From the NCBI GenBank assembly GCA_003249555.1, contig QKIQ01000095.1, forward strand, positions 1-64,000: a DNA stretch of 64,000 nucleotides, read 5' to 3'. Under the pieces are notes generated by a model. The model did no database searches. It saw only the letters and a program-made list of their open reading frames with translations, and was not told the DNA's origin. Below are positions 1-8,112 of this stretch, piece after piece. Position 1 is the stretch's first letter, and every line of letters begins with the position of its first letter. The DNA comes from Clostridia bacterium (lineage in GTDB: Bacteria > Bacillota > Clostridia > Christensenellales > SZUA-584). The translations under genes and the position numbers were made by a program.

Positions 1-2
1 GG

Positions 3-68
3 TTAAAACAAAGAGGCCTAATATCACTATTAGACCACTTCAACAAAGTACACTTAGTTACGAATTGA
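3..68 (+). CDS. C-terminal tail of a group II intron reverse transcriptase (partial)
   Basis: The open frame entering from the window edge reads LKQRGLISLLDHFNKVHLVTN and stops at a TGA. A tail of the kind GLISLLD followed by a basic stretch resembles the C-termini of intron-encoded reverse transcriptase/maturases. The stop codon abuts a sequence that folds as group II intron domain V, which is where such ORFs usually end in bacterial introns. Only 21 codons are visible, so the family call rests mainly on the RNA structure that follows. The rest of the gene lies upstream of the window. Confidence 0.5.
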   Translation, partial: LKQRGLISLLDHFNKVHLVTN

Positions 69-143
69 ACCGCCGTATACGGAAAACCGTACGTACGGTG
101 GTGTGAGAGGGGCGAAACCTGATACGGTTAGCCCCTACTCGAT
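69..143 (+). mobile_element. 3' end of a group II intron: domains V and VI
   Basis: Bases 69-102 form a 34-nt domain V: ACCGCCGTA pairs with TACGGTGGT (one G-U pair), a CG bulge follows at 92-93, and TACGG/CCGTA close an AAAA loop. The lower stem contains CGC, an accepted form of the catalytic triad. Bases 109-135 form domain VI: GGGGC pairs with GCCCC and AACC with GGTT, leaving A130 bulged at the expected branch-point position. The intron should end at the AT of CTACTCGAT near base 143. The 5' part is outside the window, so class and target cannot be decided. The following 130 bases lead into the sigma factor gene. Confidence 0.8.
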
Positions 144-275
144 TGCTTAAACATACGTTCATGTTAATAAATCGACATCTCAATACAATAAATGATAATA
201 TATTTTATATTTATATATCAAAAAATGAACTTTTTTAGAAATTATTCGTTATGTATGGGAAAGGAGGATGAATTT

Positions 276-845
276 GTGTGCGCGCATGATGAAATCTATA
301 TGCTCTTTATAAAAGGAGACAGGCAAGCTATGAGTATACTTGTAGAAACATATAAGCGTGAGTTGTTCAACTTATGCTTTAGGCTGACGTTTAACAAACA
401 GGATGCGGAGGATCTTTTTCAGCAGACTTGGATTAAAGCAACAAAAAACGCATCCAAATACGAGCACCAATCATTCAAACCTTGGCTGTTTAAAATATGC
501 GTTAATCAGTACAGGGACAATTACAGACAACATATCAAGAGAAAGAAGCTTATGAAGGAAGACTTTGAGTCGACCAGCGCGAAGGATTATGTGCTGATGA
601 CAGCAGGCGAAACGGATTCCGTGGAGGAGCAGTTTGAAAGAAAGCATATTCAAGCGCTGCTTATCGCCAATATTGATAAACTTCCGCATCCGCAAAAAGT
701 ACCAATGGTTCTTTACTATTATCAACAGTTGAAATATTCGGAAATTGCCAATGTTCTTGGTGTGCCTGAAGGGACGGTCAAATCACGGATCAATACGGCC
801 AAGAAAAAGCTAAAGAGTGTATTGGAGAGTGAATTGTATGTTTGA
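276..845 (+). CDS. ECF-type RNA polymerase sigma factor
   Basis: A sigma-70 family factor of about 189 residues with only regions 2 and 4, as in the extracytoplasmic-function group. Region 2 lies around residues 25-65 (YKRELFNLCFRLT, then DAEDLFQQTWIKA, the promoter -10 recognition helix). Region 4 lies around 130-180 (LKYSEIANVLGVPEGTVKSRI, the helix-turn-helix that reads the -35 box). I chose the GTG at 276 because AAGGAGG sits 8 bases upstream; the longer ORF start at 192 has no ribosome binding site. The stop overlaps the start of the membrane anti-sigma gene, so the two are translationally coupled and very probably a signalling pair. Upstream is the end of a group II intron. Confidence 0.9.
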   Translation: MCAHDEIYMLFIKGDRQAMSILVETYKRELFNLCFRLTFNKQDAEDLFQQTWIKATKNASKYEHQSFKPWLFKICVNQYRDNYRQHIKRKKLMKEDFESTSAKDYVLMTAGETDSVEEQFERKHIQALLIANIDKLPHPQKVPMVLYYYQQLKYSEIANVLGVPEGTVKSRINTAKKKLKSVLESELYV

Positions 846-2961
846 TATAGACGCTTATTTAGATACAATTGCCATTAAAGAAGTATCACCGCCCGACGCC
901 TTGATTAGCAGGACGGTGGAACAGTGCGGTGAGTTGCTGAAAAGAAAAGAAAAAGACAAAAAAGCCACGCAACAGATAAAAAAAGCAGTGATGATTGCGG
1001 TGCCGGCAGCGGCGCTGCTGCTGATTGGCATATTTATCGGTTCGCAAATGAATATGTTTCAGGGAACTGCGATGAATGCTGCTTCCGCTTGTTTTACAGT
1101 GGATATCAATCCGAGTGTATGCGTGAATGTGGATGAACAAAGCATCGTTACCAGCCTTGTGGGACAAAACAATGATGCACAGATACTGGTTGACAAGCTG
1201 GACTGCGTAGGTGACCCCGCCGCAGATGCCATATATCAGATCGTAGAGGAAGCAAAAGATTTAGGCTACATTGACGAACAAAATAAATATGTGCTGATTG
1301 GATGCTTTGGTGTCAGTGATGAAGACGGGACACTTGGCAGCTTGCAGGAGAAGCTGGAGAACAGCTTTGGTGATATGATTGACTTATTGGTTGTTTCCGG
1401 CACGCTTGAGGAAAAAACGCAAGCGGATTCGCTGGATGTTTCTGCGGGGCTGCTAAAGCTTAGCCGTATGGCACAAGGCGTGTCGATCGATAACGAAGAT
1501 AAAGTCAAAGATGTGGTGGACGAGCTCAAGGACACTTACAGTGCACCTGCGTTGTCAGTCAGCGAAACGACCGGCGGGCTTATGCTCAAATGGACAAGCC
1601 TTGATTTTGAAGCGATGGGCTACAGCGGCGAAGTCACCTGCGCTATTGTGGCGGCTGATACAGCAACAGAAGTGAAAGATTACAACGCGAAGATATTGAA
1701 ATCGTTTACGTATCAAACAGGAGATACGCAAAAATCAAGCTTTAAGGTGACTCCTGAAAACAGCGGTATTCATGCGGGGACTATGAAGTTTTACGGTGTA
1801 TATGTGAAGTATGGAAACATCGCAAAGCTGGTTAGCAATGTTGTGGGCGCCAATATGCCAAAAGCTGCCGCGCCTTCGCCAAAAACCAGTACCACACCGA
1901 CAGCTGCGCCTACTTCGACACAAACGCCGAAGCCGCAGCAAAACCCGGACGTTACGGGACATATTTCCGGGGGCGCCGTCGTGATTCAATGGCGTAAAGA
2001 CACATCTGAGACACTTTCGGGATATAAGATTGTGGCGTCCAAGACAAATCCGAACCCCAGGTATCCCGATGATGGATACTTAAAATTCATCACGGATAAG
2101 GATACCACGAGCATTAAGCTCTATGAAGGCACAGGCGGCCTAAAAGCCAATCAAAGCTACTATTTCAGCGTAACGTATCTCTATAAAGATGGAAGCACGG
2201 TCGCAGCTAACGCCGTGCAGCTGACAGTACCCGCAAAAGAGAAGACGCCGGCTGAAACGGCCGCACCGCCGGCAGAGCAAACGACCGCGCCAACGCAGGC
2301 ACCTCCGCCTTCGGGAGACTATGCCTCGACAAGTATTAGTGGTTCGATGGACGGCAACACTGCTCGATTAAGCTGGGGACAGATCAACGATGCGCGGTTT
2401 GACGGGTATAAAGTGGTGTGTTCATTCACCAACTCCAGCCCGAGCTATCCCAATGACGGTTATGTAAAATGGATTACGGATGCGGGGCAGACAAGCTGCT
2501 CGGTGGATATGACCAAAATTTCCGGTTATGCGCCGGAAGCCGTTTGCTACTTTGCTATCACCGCGCTTTATGACGGCCATAACGTGAAAAAGACGGGTAA
2601 TACGATATCGCTGACAATGCCTGCGGCGCCTCCGGCGGTTCCTGAATCCCAGCCTTATGAATCGACAAATGTCAGTGGTTCAATGGACGGTAATACAGCC
2701 CGATTAAGCTGGGGACAGATCAACGATGCGCGGTTTGACGGATACAAAGTGGTGTGTTCATTCACCAACTCCAGCCCGAGCTACCCCAATGACGGCTATC
2801 TGAAATGGATCACGGACGCAGGGCAGACGAGCTGCTCAGTGGATATGACGGGAGTTGACGGATATGCGCCGGGCGCTACATGTCACTTTGCAATCACAGT
2901 GCTTTACGATGGACATAACGTCAAGAAAACAGGCAATACTGTCACCTTGACTATGCCTTAA
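838..2961 (+). CDS. RsgI-like transmembrane anti-sigma factor with fibronectin-like repeats
   Basis: A 707-residue single-pass membrane protein. Residues 1-48 are cytoplasmic and presumably hold the sigma factor. A helix spans about 50-68. Directly outside is the RsgI-type module beginning FTVDINPSV; in RsgI proteins the Asn-Pro bond of this motif (here 91-92) self-cleaves. A Pro/Thr-rich linker (about 345-368) leads to three fibronectin III-like repeats at about 371-463, 495-600 and 607-707, the last two almost identical. The start ATG lies inside the end of the sigma gene. By analogy with RsgI, an extracellular event acting on the repeats would release the sigma factor. The N-terminal segment does not look like the usual RsgI anti-sigma domain, and the partner is an ECF sigma rather than SigI. 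Confidence 0.82.
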   Translation: MFDIDAYLDTIAIKEVSPPDALISRTVEQCGELLKRKEKDKKATQQIKKAVMIAVPAAALLLIGIFIGSQMNMFQGTAMNAASACFTVDINPSVCVNVDEQSIVTSLVGQNNDAQILVDKLDCVGDPAADAIYQIVEEAKDLGYIDEQNKYVLIGCFGVSDEDGTLGSLQEKLENSFGDMIDLLVVSGTLEEKTQADSLDVSAGLLKLSRMAQGVSIDNEDKVKDVVDELKDTYSAPALSVSETTGGLMLKWTSLDFEAMGYSGEVTCAIVAADTATEVKDYNAKILKSFTYQTGDTQKSSFKVTPENSGIHAGTMKFYGVYVKYGNIAKLVSNVVGANMPKAAAPSPKTSTTPTAAPTSTQTPKPQQNPDVTGHISGGAVVIQWRKDTSETLSGYKIVASKTNPNPRYPDDGYLKFITDKDTTSIKLYEGTGGLKANQSYYFSVTYLYKDGSTVAANAVQLTVPAKEKTPAETAAPPAEQTTAPTQAPPPSGDYASTSISGSMDGNTARLSWGQINDARFDGYKVVCSFTNSSPSYPNDGYVKWITDAGQTSCSVDMTKISGYAPEAVCYFAITALYDGHNVKKTGNTISLTMPAAPPAVPESQPYESTNVSGSMDGNTARLSWGQINDARFDGYKVVCSFTNSSPSYPNDGYLKWITDAGQTSCSVDMTGVDGYAPGATCHFAITVLYDGHNVKKTGNTVTLTMP
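2320..2961 (+). repeat. Two in-frame tandem copies of a 336-bp fibronectin-like repeat
   Basis: The segments starting at TATGCC (2320) and TATGAA (2656) are 336 bp apart, i.e. 112 codons. They share long identical runs, for example the stretch encoding GQINDARFDGYKVVCSFTNS. A third, more diverged copy lies at about 1948-2226. The near-identity at DNA level implies a recent duplication or gene conversion, so copy number may vary between strains. Confidence 0.9.
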
Positions 2962-2988
2962 CCCTGCCCTTGGGCAGAAAATAATTCA

Positions 2989-3023
2989 AGAGAGTGCGCC
3001 CCCAACCGTGCTCTCTTTTTTTC
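2989..3023 (+). terminator. Intrinsic terminator of the sigma/anti-sigma operon
   Basis: AGAGAG TGCG pairs with CGTG CTCTCT (two G-U pairs) and is followed by a run of seven T. It lies 27 bases after the stop of the anti-sigma gene. Confidence 0.8.
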
Positions 3024-3203
3024 TGTATTTGAGTTAAAAATTCTACACAAATGTACATCTTGCCAAAATACCAACGTGTAATAATACATTTAACGCTACA
3101 GGTTTTGTGTTGCCCAAAAATATGTTGTAAACAATTATCGAAACGCTATGCACACCAAATTTAGGATGGTATAATTTTTACAATAACAATCGGAGGCGAG
3201 TGT

Positions 3204-4139
3204 GTGGGCATCATATTTGGCGCTATACAGTTTATAGAGACCTCTCTTTTATCTTCATCTCTTCTTTTCTCTATTATCATGTTTGTGAGAACAAAGGACC
3301 GTTTTGTTCGCCGAACGCTGTTGTTGCTGCTGCCCGTATCTGCTTTGCTTTTCACTTCGTATATGTATAGTCTGAAAGTGAACGTTTCTGAAACGAAAGC
3401 CGTTGCATGGCTGACCCCTCTCTTCGCGCTTTTTGTCATCGTTTTAATTATGCTGTCTATATTAGCGGCCTGCTTCTATGTCATACAGCTGTTTCCCATT
3501 CCGAAACATAAGAAACGTATAGCCTTGCTGTCGGCAACGGGAATAACAGGGGTGCTGCTGATTACAACAGCAGTTCTTGTCATGTACATGTCTCGGGCAG
3601 ATTTGACACAATCGGTTACAACGGCGCTTTGGGCGTTTTATCCACTTTGCTCGATTGCCTTGTTTGTTGAAGCGATGGCCGTGGCCGGCATGTACCGAAA
3701 AATTACTGATTCGCATAACCTGCGCCTTGCAAAATATTTCTTGATTGCGTTTATTCCACAAGCTGCCTATTCGATTATCGACTTTTTATTGCTTCAAAAC
3801 ATCTCGTTCCAGCTTACACATATTTCATACGCGGTTTTTTCGGTTTTTGTGTTTGTCGACCTGTGTTCATACTTTTTTAAACACTACAGTCACGAGCTGG
3901 ATATATCGTCCAAAAAAGAAGACCTTAAAGCAAAATACGCCCTGAGCGACCGTGAGTATGAAGTGATTGAGCTGCTTGCCAAAGGCATGACCTACCAGAC
4001 CATATGTGAAAAATTGCATATCAGCGTCAACACTGTGAAGTCTCATATCAAGCGCATCTACAAAAAGCTGGAAATCGTTAACCGTTTGCAGCTCATAAAT
4101 CTTCTAGGTAACGGAAAAACACCAAATATAGAAAAATAA
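3204..4139 (+). CDS. Membrane-bound LuxR-type transcription regulator (seven predicted helices)
   Basis: A 311-residue protein with about seven hydrophobic helices spread over residues 4-230 and a C-terminal LuxR/GerE helix-turn-helix at about 243-305 (LSDREYEVIELLAKGMTY, then ISVNTVKSHIKRIYKKL). This layout makes it a one-component regulator that senses in the membrane and binds DNA directly. No kinase or receiver domain is present. The GTG start has GGAGG 7 bases upstream. It is followed after 131 bases by an MMPL transporter gene on the same strand, the most obvious target. The signal cannot be told from sequence. Confidence 0.8.
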   Translation: MGIIFGAIQFIETSLLSSSLLFSIIMFVRTKDRFVRRTLLLLLPVSALLFTSYMYSLKVNVSETKAVAWLTPLFALFVIVLIMLSILAACFYVIQLFPIPKHKKRIALLSATGITGVLLITTAVLVMYMSRADLTQSVTTALWAFYPLCSIALFVEAMAVAGMYRKITDSHNLRLAKYFLIAFIPQAAYSIIDFLLLQNISFQLTHISYAVFSVFVFVDLCSYFFKHYSHELDISSKKEDLKAKYALSDREYEVIELLAKGMTYQTICEKLHISVNTVKSHIKRIYKKLEIVNRLQLINLLGNGKTPNIEK

Positions 4140-4173
4140 CGCGCCATTCACCCGAAAGGGTTAATCAAAAATC

Positions 4174-4207
4174 ACCCCGAAAAGTATGCATTTGCATGCG
4201 TTTGGGT
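4174..4207. repeat. Imperfect inverted repeat between the LuxR-type gene and the MMPL gene
   Basis: CCCCGAAAAGTATGCA and TGCATGCGTTTGGG can pair over most of their length around a 2-base centre. No T-run follows, so it is not a standard terminator. An operator for the neighbouring regulator is possible but unproven. Confidence 0.3.
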
Positions 4208-4270
4208 CATTGTGCTTGCCAAAAAGCAGCCATATGATGTTATCAAAGAGAGCAAAAAGGAGGAGCATCA

Positions 4271-6343
4271 TTGCAAACGCTGTTTGGCAGGGTTATCCGA
4301 AAAAAGAAAACCATCATTATAGTGTCTTTATGTGCAGCTTTTGCCTGTGCGTTTTTAATGCTGGGCGTTGGACAGAACTATGATATGTCAGATTATCTGC
4401 CGGGTCATTCAGATTCTAAAACGGGAATCGATATTTTGAAAACTGAATACAGCTACAACGGCAGTGCGCTGATGATGCTGGAAAATAAGAGCATCGTAGA
4501 GGTGCTTGATGCCAAGGAAAAAATAAAATGTATAAATGGCATTGATGCGGTTGTCTGGCTGGACGACGTGGCGGATTTAAAGCAGCCTGTTGAGCTGATA
4601 AATGAGGAAGTACGTAACAATTATTACAATGACGCAAATGCGTTGCTCCATATTATTTTTACGGAAGACGATTATGCGGAACTCACACGCAGTGCCATTG
4701 ATAGCATTAAAGACGTATTCGGCAATGATGCCATATTATCAGGAAGCGCAATGGACGCATATTTGAACATCAATACGGTCAACGGCAACGTCATGAACAG
4801 TATAACGATTGCCCTGAGTATTGTGCTTGTGCTGCTCTTTCTTACAACAAACTCCTTCGCTGAGGTTTTACTGTTCCTGCTGACCACGGGCGTGGCCATC
4901 GTGCTCAACTTAGGAACAAATGTGATGTTCGGGGAAATTTCCTACATGACTTTTGCGTGCGCAGCTATATTGCAGCTTGCGGTATCCATGGATTACTCGA
5001 TATTTCTGCTCCACCGTTTCAGCTACGAGCGACGTACTATAAGCAATCCTTCTGTCGCCATGGCACGGGCACAAAAAGCGTCGTTTGCCGCAATCATGTC
5101 CAGCGGCGCGACCACGGTTGTCGGTTTTTTTGCGCTTGTTTCTATGAGCTACACAATGGGGCGCGATATGGGGCTGGTGCTGGCAAAGGGTATTTTTTTC
5201 AGTCTTCTGTGCGTCATGCTGCTGCTGCCTGTGCTTGCGGTGGTTTTTGTAAAGTTTATTGATAAGACCACACACAAGCCGCTGCTGCCCTCACTCAAAA
5301 AAGTGCAGCATTTATTGGGCGGCAGAGTCAAATACGTGGTGATCAGTTTGCTTATTGTGGTCAGTGTCATATCGTTCATGGCTCAAAACAAAAATGTGTT
5401 CATTTATTCGTCCAGTAACGTGGCGGATGAAAATCAGACAACATCCAAAATTGAAAATACATTTGGAGAGAGCAATATTTTTGTGGTGCTCGTCCCTCGC
5501 GGCAATGAAATGGGTGAATACGATATGGTAAACAAGCTGGAATCGCTGGATATTGTGAAAAGCGTGCAGGGAATATACGCGTTCATCGACCCGGCCACAC
5601 CGCAGGAGATTGTGCCCCAATATATGAGCGATGAATTTTTGAGTGATAACTATTCACGCTATATCGTGGAAGTGGATACGTCGATCGAAAGCGATGCGGC
5701 AATGGACACTGTGAGACTGATTCGAAGCGTGGCATCCGAATTCTTTGACAAAGCTTATGTGACCGGTTCTTCGCCTGTTATTTACGACATTGCGCAGACC
5801 ACGTCAGAAGATTTTTCGCGCGTGACCATTCTTTCCATCGTGTTTGTGGGGCTCATCATATTGGTCACTTTTCGATCGCTCACGGTTCCGGTGATACTGC
5901 TTTTTATCATCAAAACGTCCATTTGGATCAACATGGCGATACCGTATTTTCAAGGGACACCTATGATTTTTTTGGGATATATGATTGTCAGCGCTATCCA
6001 GCTTGGCGCGACAATCGATTACGCGATACTCATGACGAATTATTATACAGAAGGACGAAAAACGCTGGAGAGGCGCGATGCCGCGGAATACGCCGTGGAG
6101 AAAGCGGGGGCATCTATCATGGTGTCGGCGTTTGTGCTTGCGGTGGGCGGTTTCGTGATCGCAGGAACATTTACACAAGAAGCAATGGCGCAGCTCGGCA
6201 CGCTGATCGGCAGAGGGGCGCTTCTTTCCGGATTCCTCACGATATTCGTATTGCCTCAACTGCTGATATCGCTGGACGGTGTGATAAAAAGAACAACCTT
6301 AGAGGGAAAATTGCTTAAAAAGAGGCGGCAAAATGAAATGTGA
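4271..6343 (+). CDS. MMPL/RND-family membrane transporter
   Basis: A 690-residue protein with the duplicated layout of the MMPL branch of the RND superfamily: an N-terminal helix, an extracytoplasmic domain (about 35-170), a six-helix block, a second extracytoplasmic domain (about 370-510) and a second six-helix block. Both blocks carry family-like segments such as GATIDYAILMTNYY, with the charged and polar positions typical of proton-driven members. Such proteins export lipids, siderophores or other envelope compounds. TTG start, with AAGGAGGAG upstream. The next gene, 76 bases on, encodes a secreted heptad-repeat protein, a common partner in Bacillota. The substrate is unknown. Confidence 0.88.
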   Translation: MQTLFGRVIRKKKTIIIVSLCAAFACAFLMLGVGQNYDMSDYLPGHSDSKTGIDILKTEYSYNGSALMMLENKSIVEVLDAKEKIKCINGIDAVVWLDDVADLKQPVELINEEVRNNYYNDANALLHIIFTEDDYAELTRSAIDSIKDVFGNDAILSGSAMDAYLNINTVNGNVMNSITIALSIVLVLLFLTTNSFAEVLLFLLTTGVAIVLNLGTNVMFGEISYMTFACAAILQLAVSMDYSIFLLHRFSYERRTISNPSVAMARAQKASFAAIMSSGATTVVGFFALVSMSYTMGRDMGLVLAKGIFFSLLCVMLLLPVLAVVFVKFIDKTTHKPLLPSLKKVQHLLGGRVKYVVISLLIVVSVISFMAQNKNVFIYSSSNVADENQTTSKIENTFGESNIFVVLVPRGNEMGEYDMVNKLESLDIVKSVQGIYAFIDPATPQEIVPQYMSDEFLSDNYSRYIVEVDTSIESDAAMDTVRLIRSVASEFFDKAYVTGSSPVIYDIAQTTSEDFSRVTILSIVFVGLIILVTFRSLTVPVILLFIIKTSIWINMAIPYFQGTPMIFLGYMIVSAIQLGATIDYAILMTNYYTEGRKTLERRDAAEYAVEKAGASIMVSAFVLAVGGFVIAGTFTQEAMAQLGTLIGRGALLSGFLTIFVLPQLLISLDGVIKRTTLEGKLLKKRRQNEM

Positions 6344-6419
6344 TTCATTGTGGATTTGATTAGCTTTGAAGATCTGCGCGTTTTTAAAACGATGCAAAGA
6401 AAGGAATATGGGAGGCAAA

Positions 6420-8045
6420 ATGAATATGAGACGAAAAAGATATTTATCGGTAGCGGGTGTGCTGCTCATGAGCTTTTTGCTTCTTTTAACGCCTGCTATG
6501 GCGCAAGGAAGCAGCAAGACAGAAACAGTGTATGCGACTTTGAACCATGACGGCAGCGTCAAAAGCATATACGTGGTGAATCATCTGACGGGGAATTATA
6601 CGGACTACGGCTCATATATCGAAATAAAAAATCTGTCTACGATGACTGAACCGACTGTTGAGGGAGACAAGATCACATTTTCCGATGAACTCTCCGAAGA
6701 AGGCCTTTATTATCAGGGTACGATGAACGCAGAACTGCCAATAAGCACCCACATAAATTATGACCTGAATGGCAAGCCTGTAGACGCGGACAAACTCGCG
6801 GGCGCGAGCGGTCATCTCAAAATCATGATCAATTATGCGGTGAATGAGGGGTGCAGCTCAGCGGTGAGAGAGGGGCTTATGGCACAGGTGACCGCCGAGT
6901 TTAGCAAAGAAACGGCTTCGAATGTGTCTGCAGAAAATGCCACAACAGTGACCGTGGGCAGCTCTGTAAATTTAAGCTATATTATTATGCCGAACGAAAG
7001 CGGTACGCTTGTGATGGAAGCGGATATCAGCAATTTTGAAATGGATCCGATTACGGTGACGCTGCTTAAAGGGGTGTTTTCAATATCGGGCGTGTCGGAC
7101 AGTATTAGCGACTTTGAAGACGGCTTCGATGAGATGATCACCGGCACAGATGAGATGGTGGACGGTACCACGCAACTTAAAGACGGCATGCAGACGCTGG
7201 CAGGTAAGGTGGGCAAGCTGAGCGATGGGTTGTCAGAGCTTGGTGCATCGGGCGTGCTCATCGATGACGGCATCACGCAGTATGAGCAAGCACTGGACAC
7301 ATATATTTCCGGCGTACAGGGCTTAAAATCCGCGTCTGCCGATATACGTGCAGGACTTGAAGAGTTGGCGCTAAACGGATCTGCGGTATCGTCCGGCATT
7401 GGAGATGTGAGCAGCCATCTCACGGCGCTGGCAGACAACAGCGAGCAATTAAAGACGCTGGCCCAATCATTGACAGGCAGCTCGGATGAAACGGTCAAAG
7501 CGCTGGCAGGAGGTGTGCTGGAGCTTCTGGGCGGCATTCAGGGACTCTCGGATGGGCTTGCGTCTGCAAGCGGGGGCCTGAGCTCCTATGTGGCGGGTGT
7601 GAACGATGTGTCGCAAGGGTATACGGCACTTGATGATGGCATTGCACAACTGGATGAAGGAGGCGCTCAGATTGTTACGGGATTCGTTGACGCACACAGT
7701 GGCTTTGCATCCTATCGGCAAGGTGTGTCGCAAAGCGCCGACGGCGCCTATAAGCTTTATAAAGCACTAAAAGGGCTGCCCGCAGATGTTCAGGAACTGA
7801 TAAACGGACAAATTGAGTTTAAGGATGGTATTGAGAGCGCGAAAAATGAAATAATGGAAAAGACAGATCGATTCACCGACAACGAAGAGCCACAGGTATC
7901 GTTTGCGTCACCGCAAAAAAACAATCCCGACAGCGTTCAGTATGTATTGACCACGCCGGGAATCGAGATCAAAAAAGCGCCAAAAACTGATGCGATAAAA
8001 AAAGAAGAAGATTTTTTATCACGGCTTGTTGATTTGTTTCGATGA
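6420..8045 (+). CDS. Secreted protein with Leu/Gly heptad-type repeats, partner of the MMPL transporter
   Basis: A 541-residue protein with a clear signal peptide (RRKRY, then VLLMSFLLLLTPAMA). It has a globular N-terminal half and, from about residue 230, repeated motifs of the XXXLXXG kind (for example LKDGMQTLAGKVGKLSDGL) that predict a long helical rod. Such repeats occur in YhgE/Pip-like and other envelope proteins of Bacillota. There is no C-terminal membrane helix. The ATG at 6420 has GGGAGG 5 bases upstream, so the longer ORF start at 6366 is rejected. Its position after the MMPL gene suggests an extracytoplasmic adaptor. The exact function is unknown. Confidence 0.75.
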   Translation: MNMRRKRYLSVAGVLLMSFLLLLTPAMAQGSSKTETVYATLNHDGSVKSIYVVNHLTGNYTDYGSYIEIKNLSTMTEPTVEGDKITFSDELSEEGLYYQGTMNAELPISTHINYDLNGKPVDADKLAGASGHLKIMINYAVNEGCSSAVREGLMAQVTAEFSKETASNVSAENATTVTVGSSVNLSYIIMPNESGTLVMEADISNFEMDPITVTLLKGVFSISGVSDSISDFEDGFDEMITGTDEMVDGTTQLKDGMQTLAGKVGKLSDGLSELGASGVLIDDGITQYEQALDTYISGVQGLKSASADIRAGLEELALNGSAVSSGIGDVSSHLTALADNSEQLKTLAQSLTGSSDETVKALAGGVLELLGGIQGLSDGLASASGGLSSYVAGVNDVSQGYTALDDGIAQLDEGGAQIVTGFVDAHSGFASYRQGVSQSADGAYKLYKALKGLPADVQELINGQIEFKDGIESAKNEIMEKTDRFTDNEEPQVSFASPQKNNPDSVQYVLTTPGIEIKKAPKTDAIKKEEDFLSRLVDLFR

Positions 8046-8060
8046 TTGAATAACCGCATA

Positions 8061-8088
8061 AATAGCCGTTCTCTTCGTATAATAATCT
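8061..8088 (+). promoter_or_regulatory. Possible forespore-type promoter of lonB
   Basis: GCATAA, then GTATAATA about 15-16 bases later, upstream of lonB, loosely resembles sigma-F/G promoters. No vegetative -35 box stands at the right distance from the TATAAT. This rests on consensus resemblance and on the known sporulation control of lonB in Bacillus. Confidence 0.25.
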
Positions 8089-8112
8089 TACGGGGTCGGG
8101 AGGCTATTTTTT

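Noticed and set aside
3121-3175. Vegetative promoter for the LuxR-type gene
   Set aside because: TATAAT at 3170 is convincing but no -35 box stands 16-18 bases upstream, so I did not list it as a feature.
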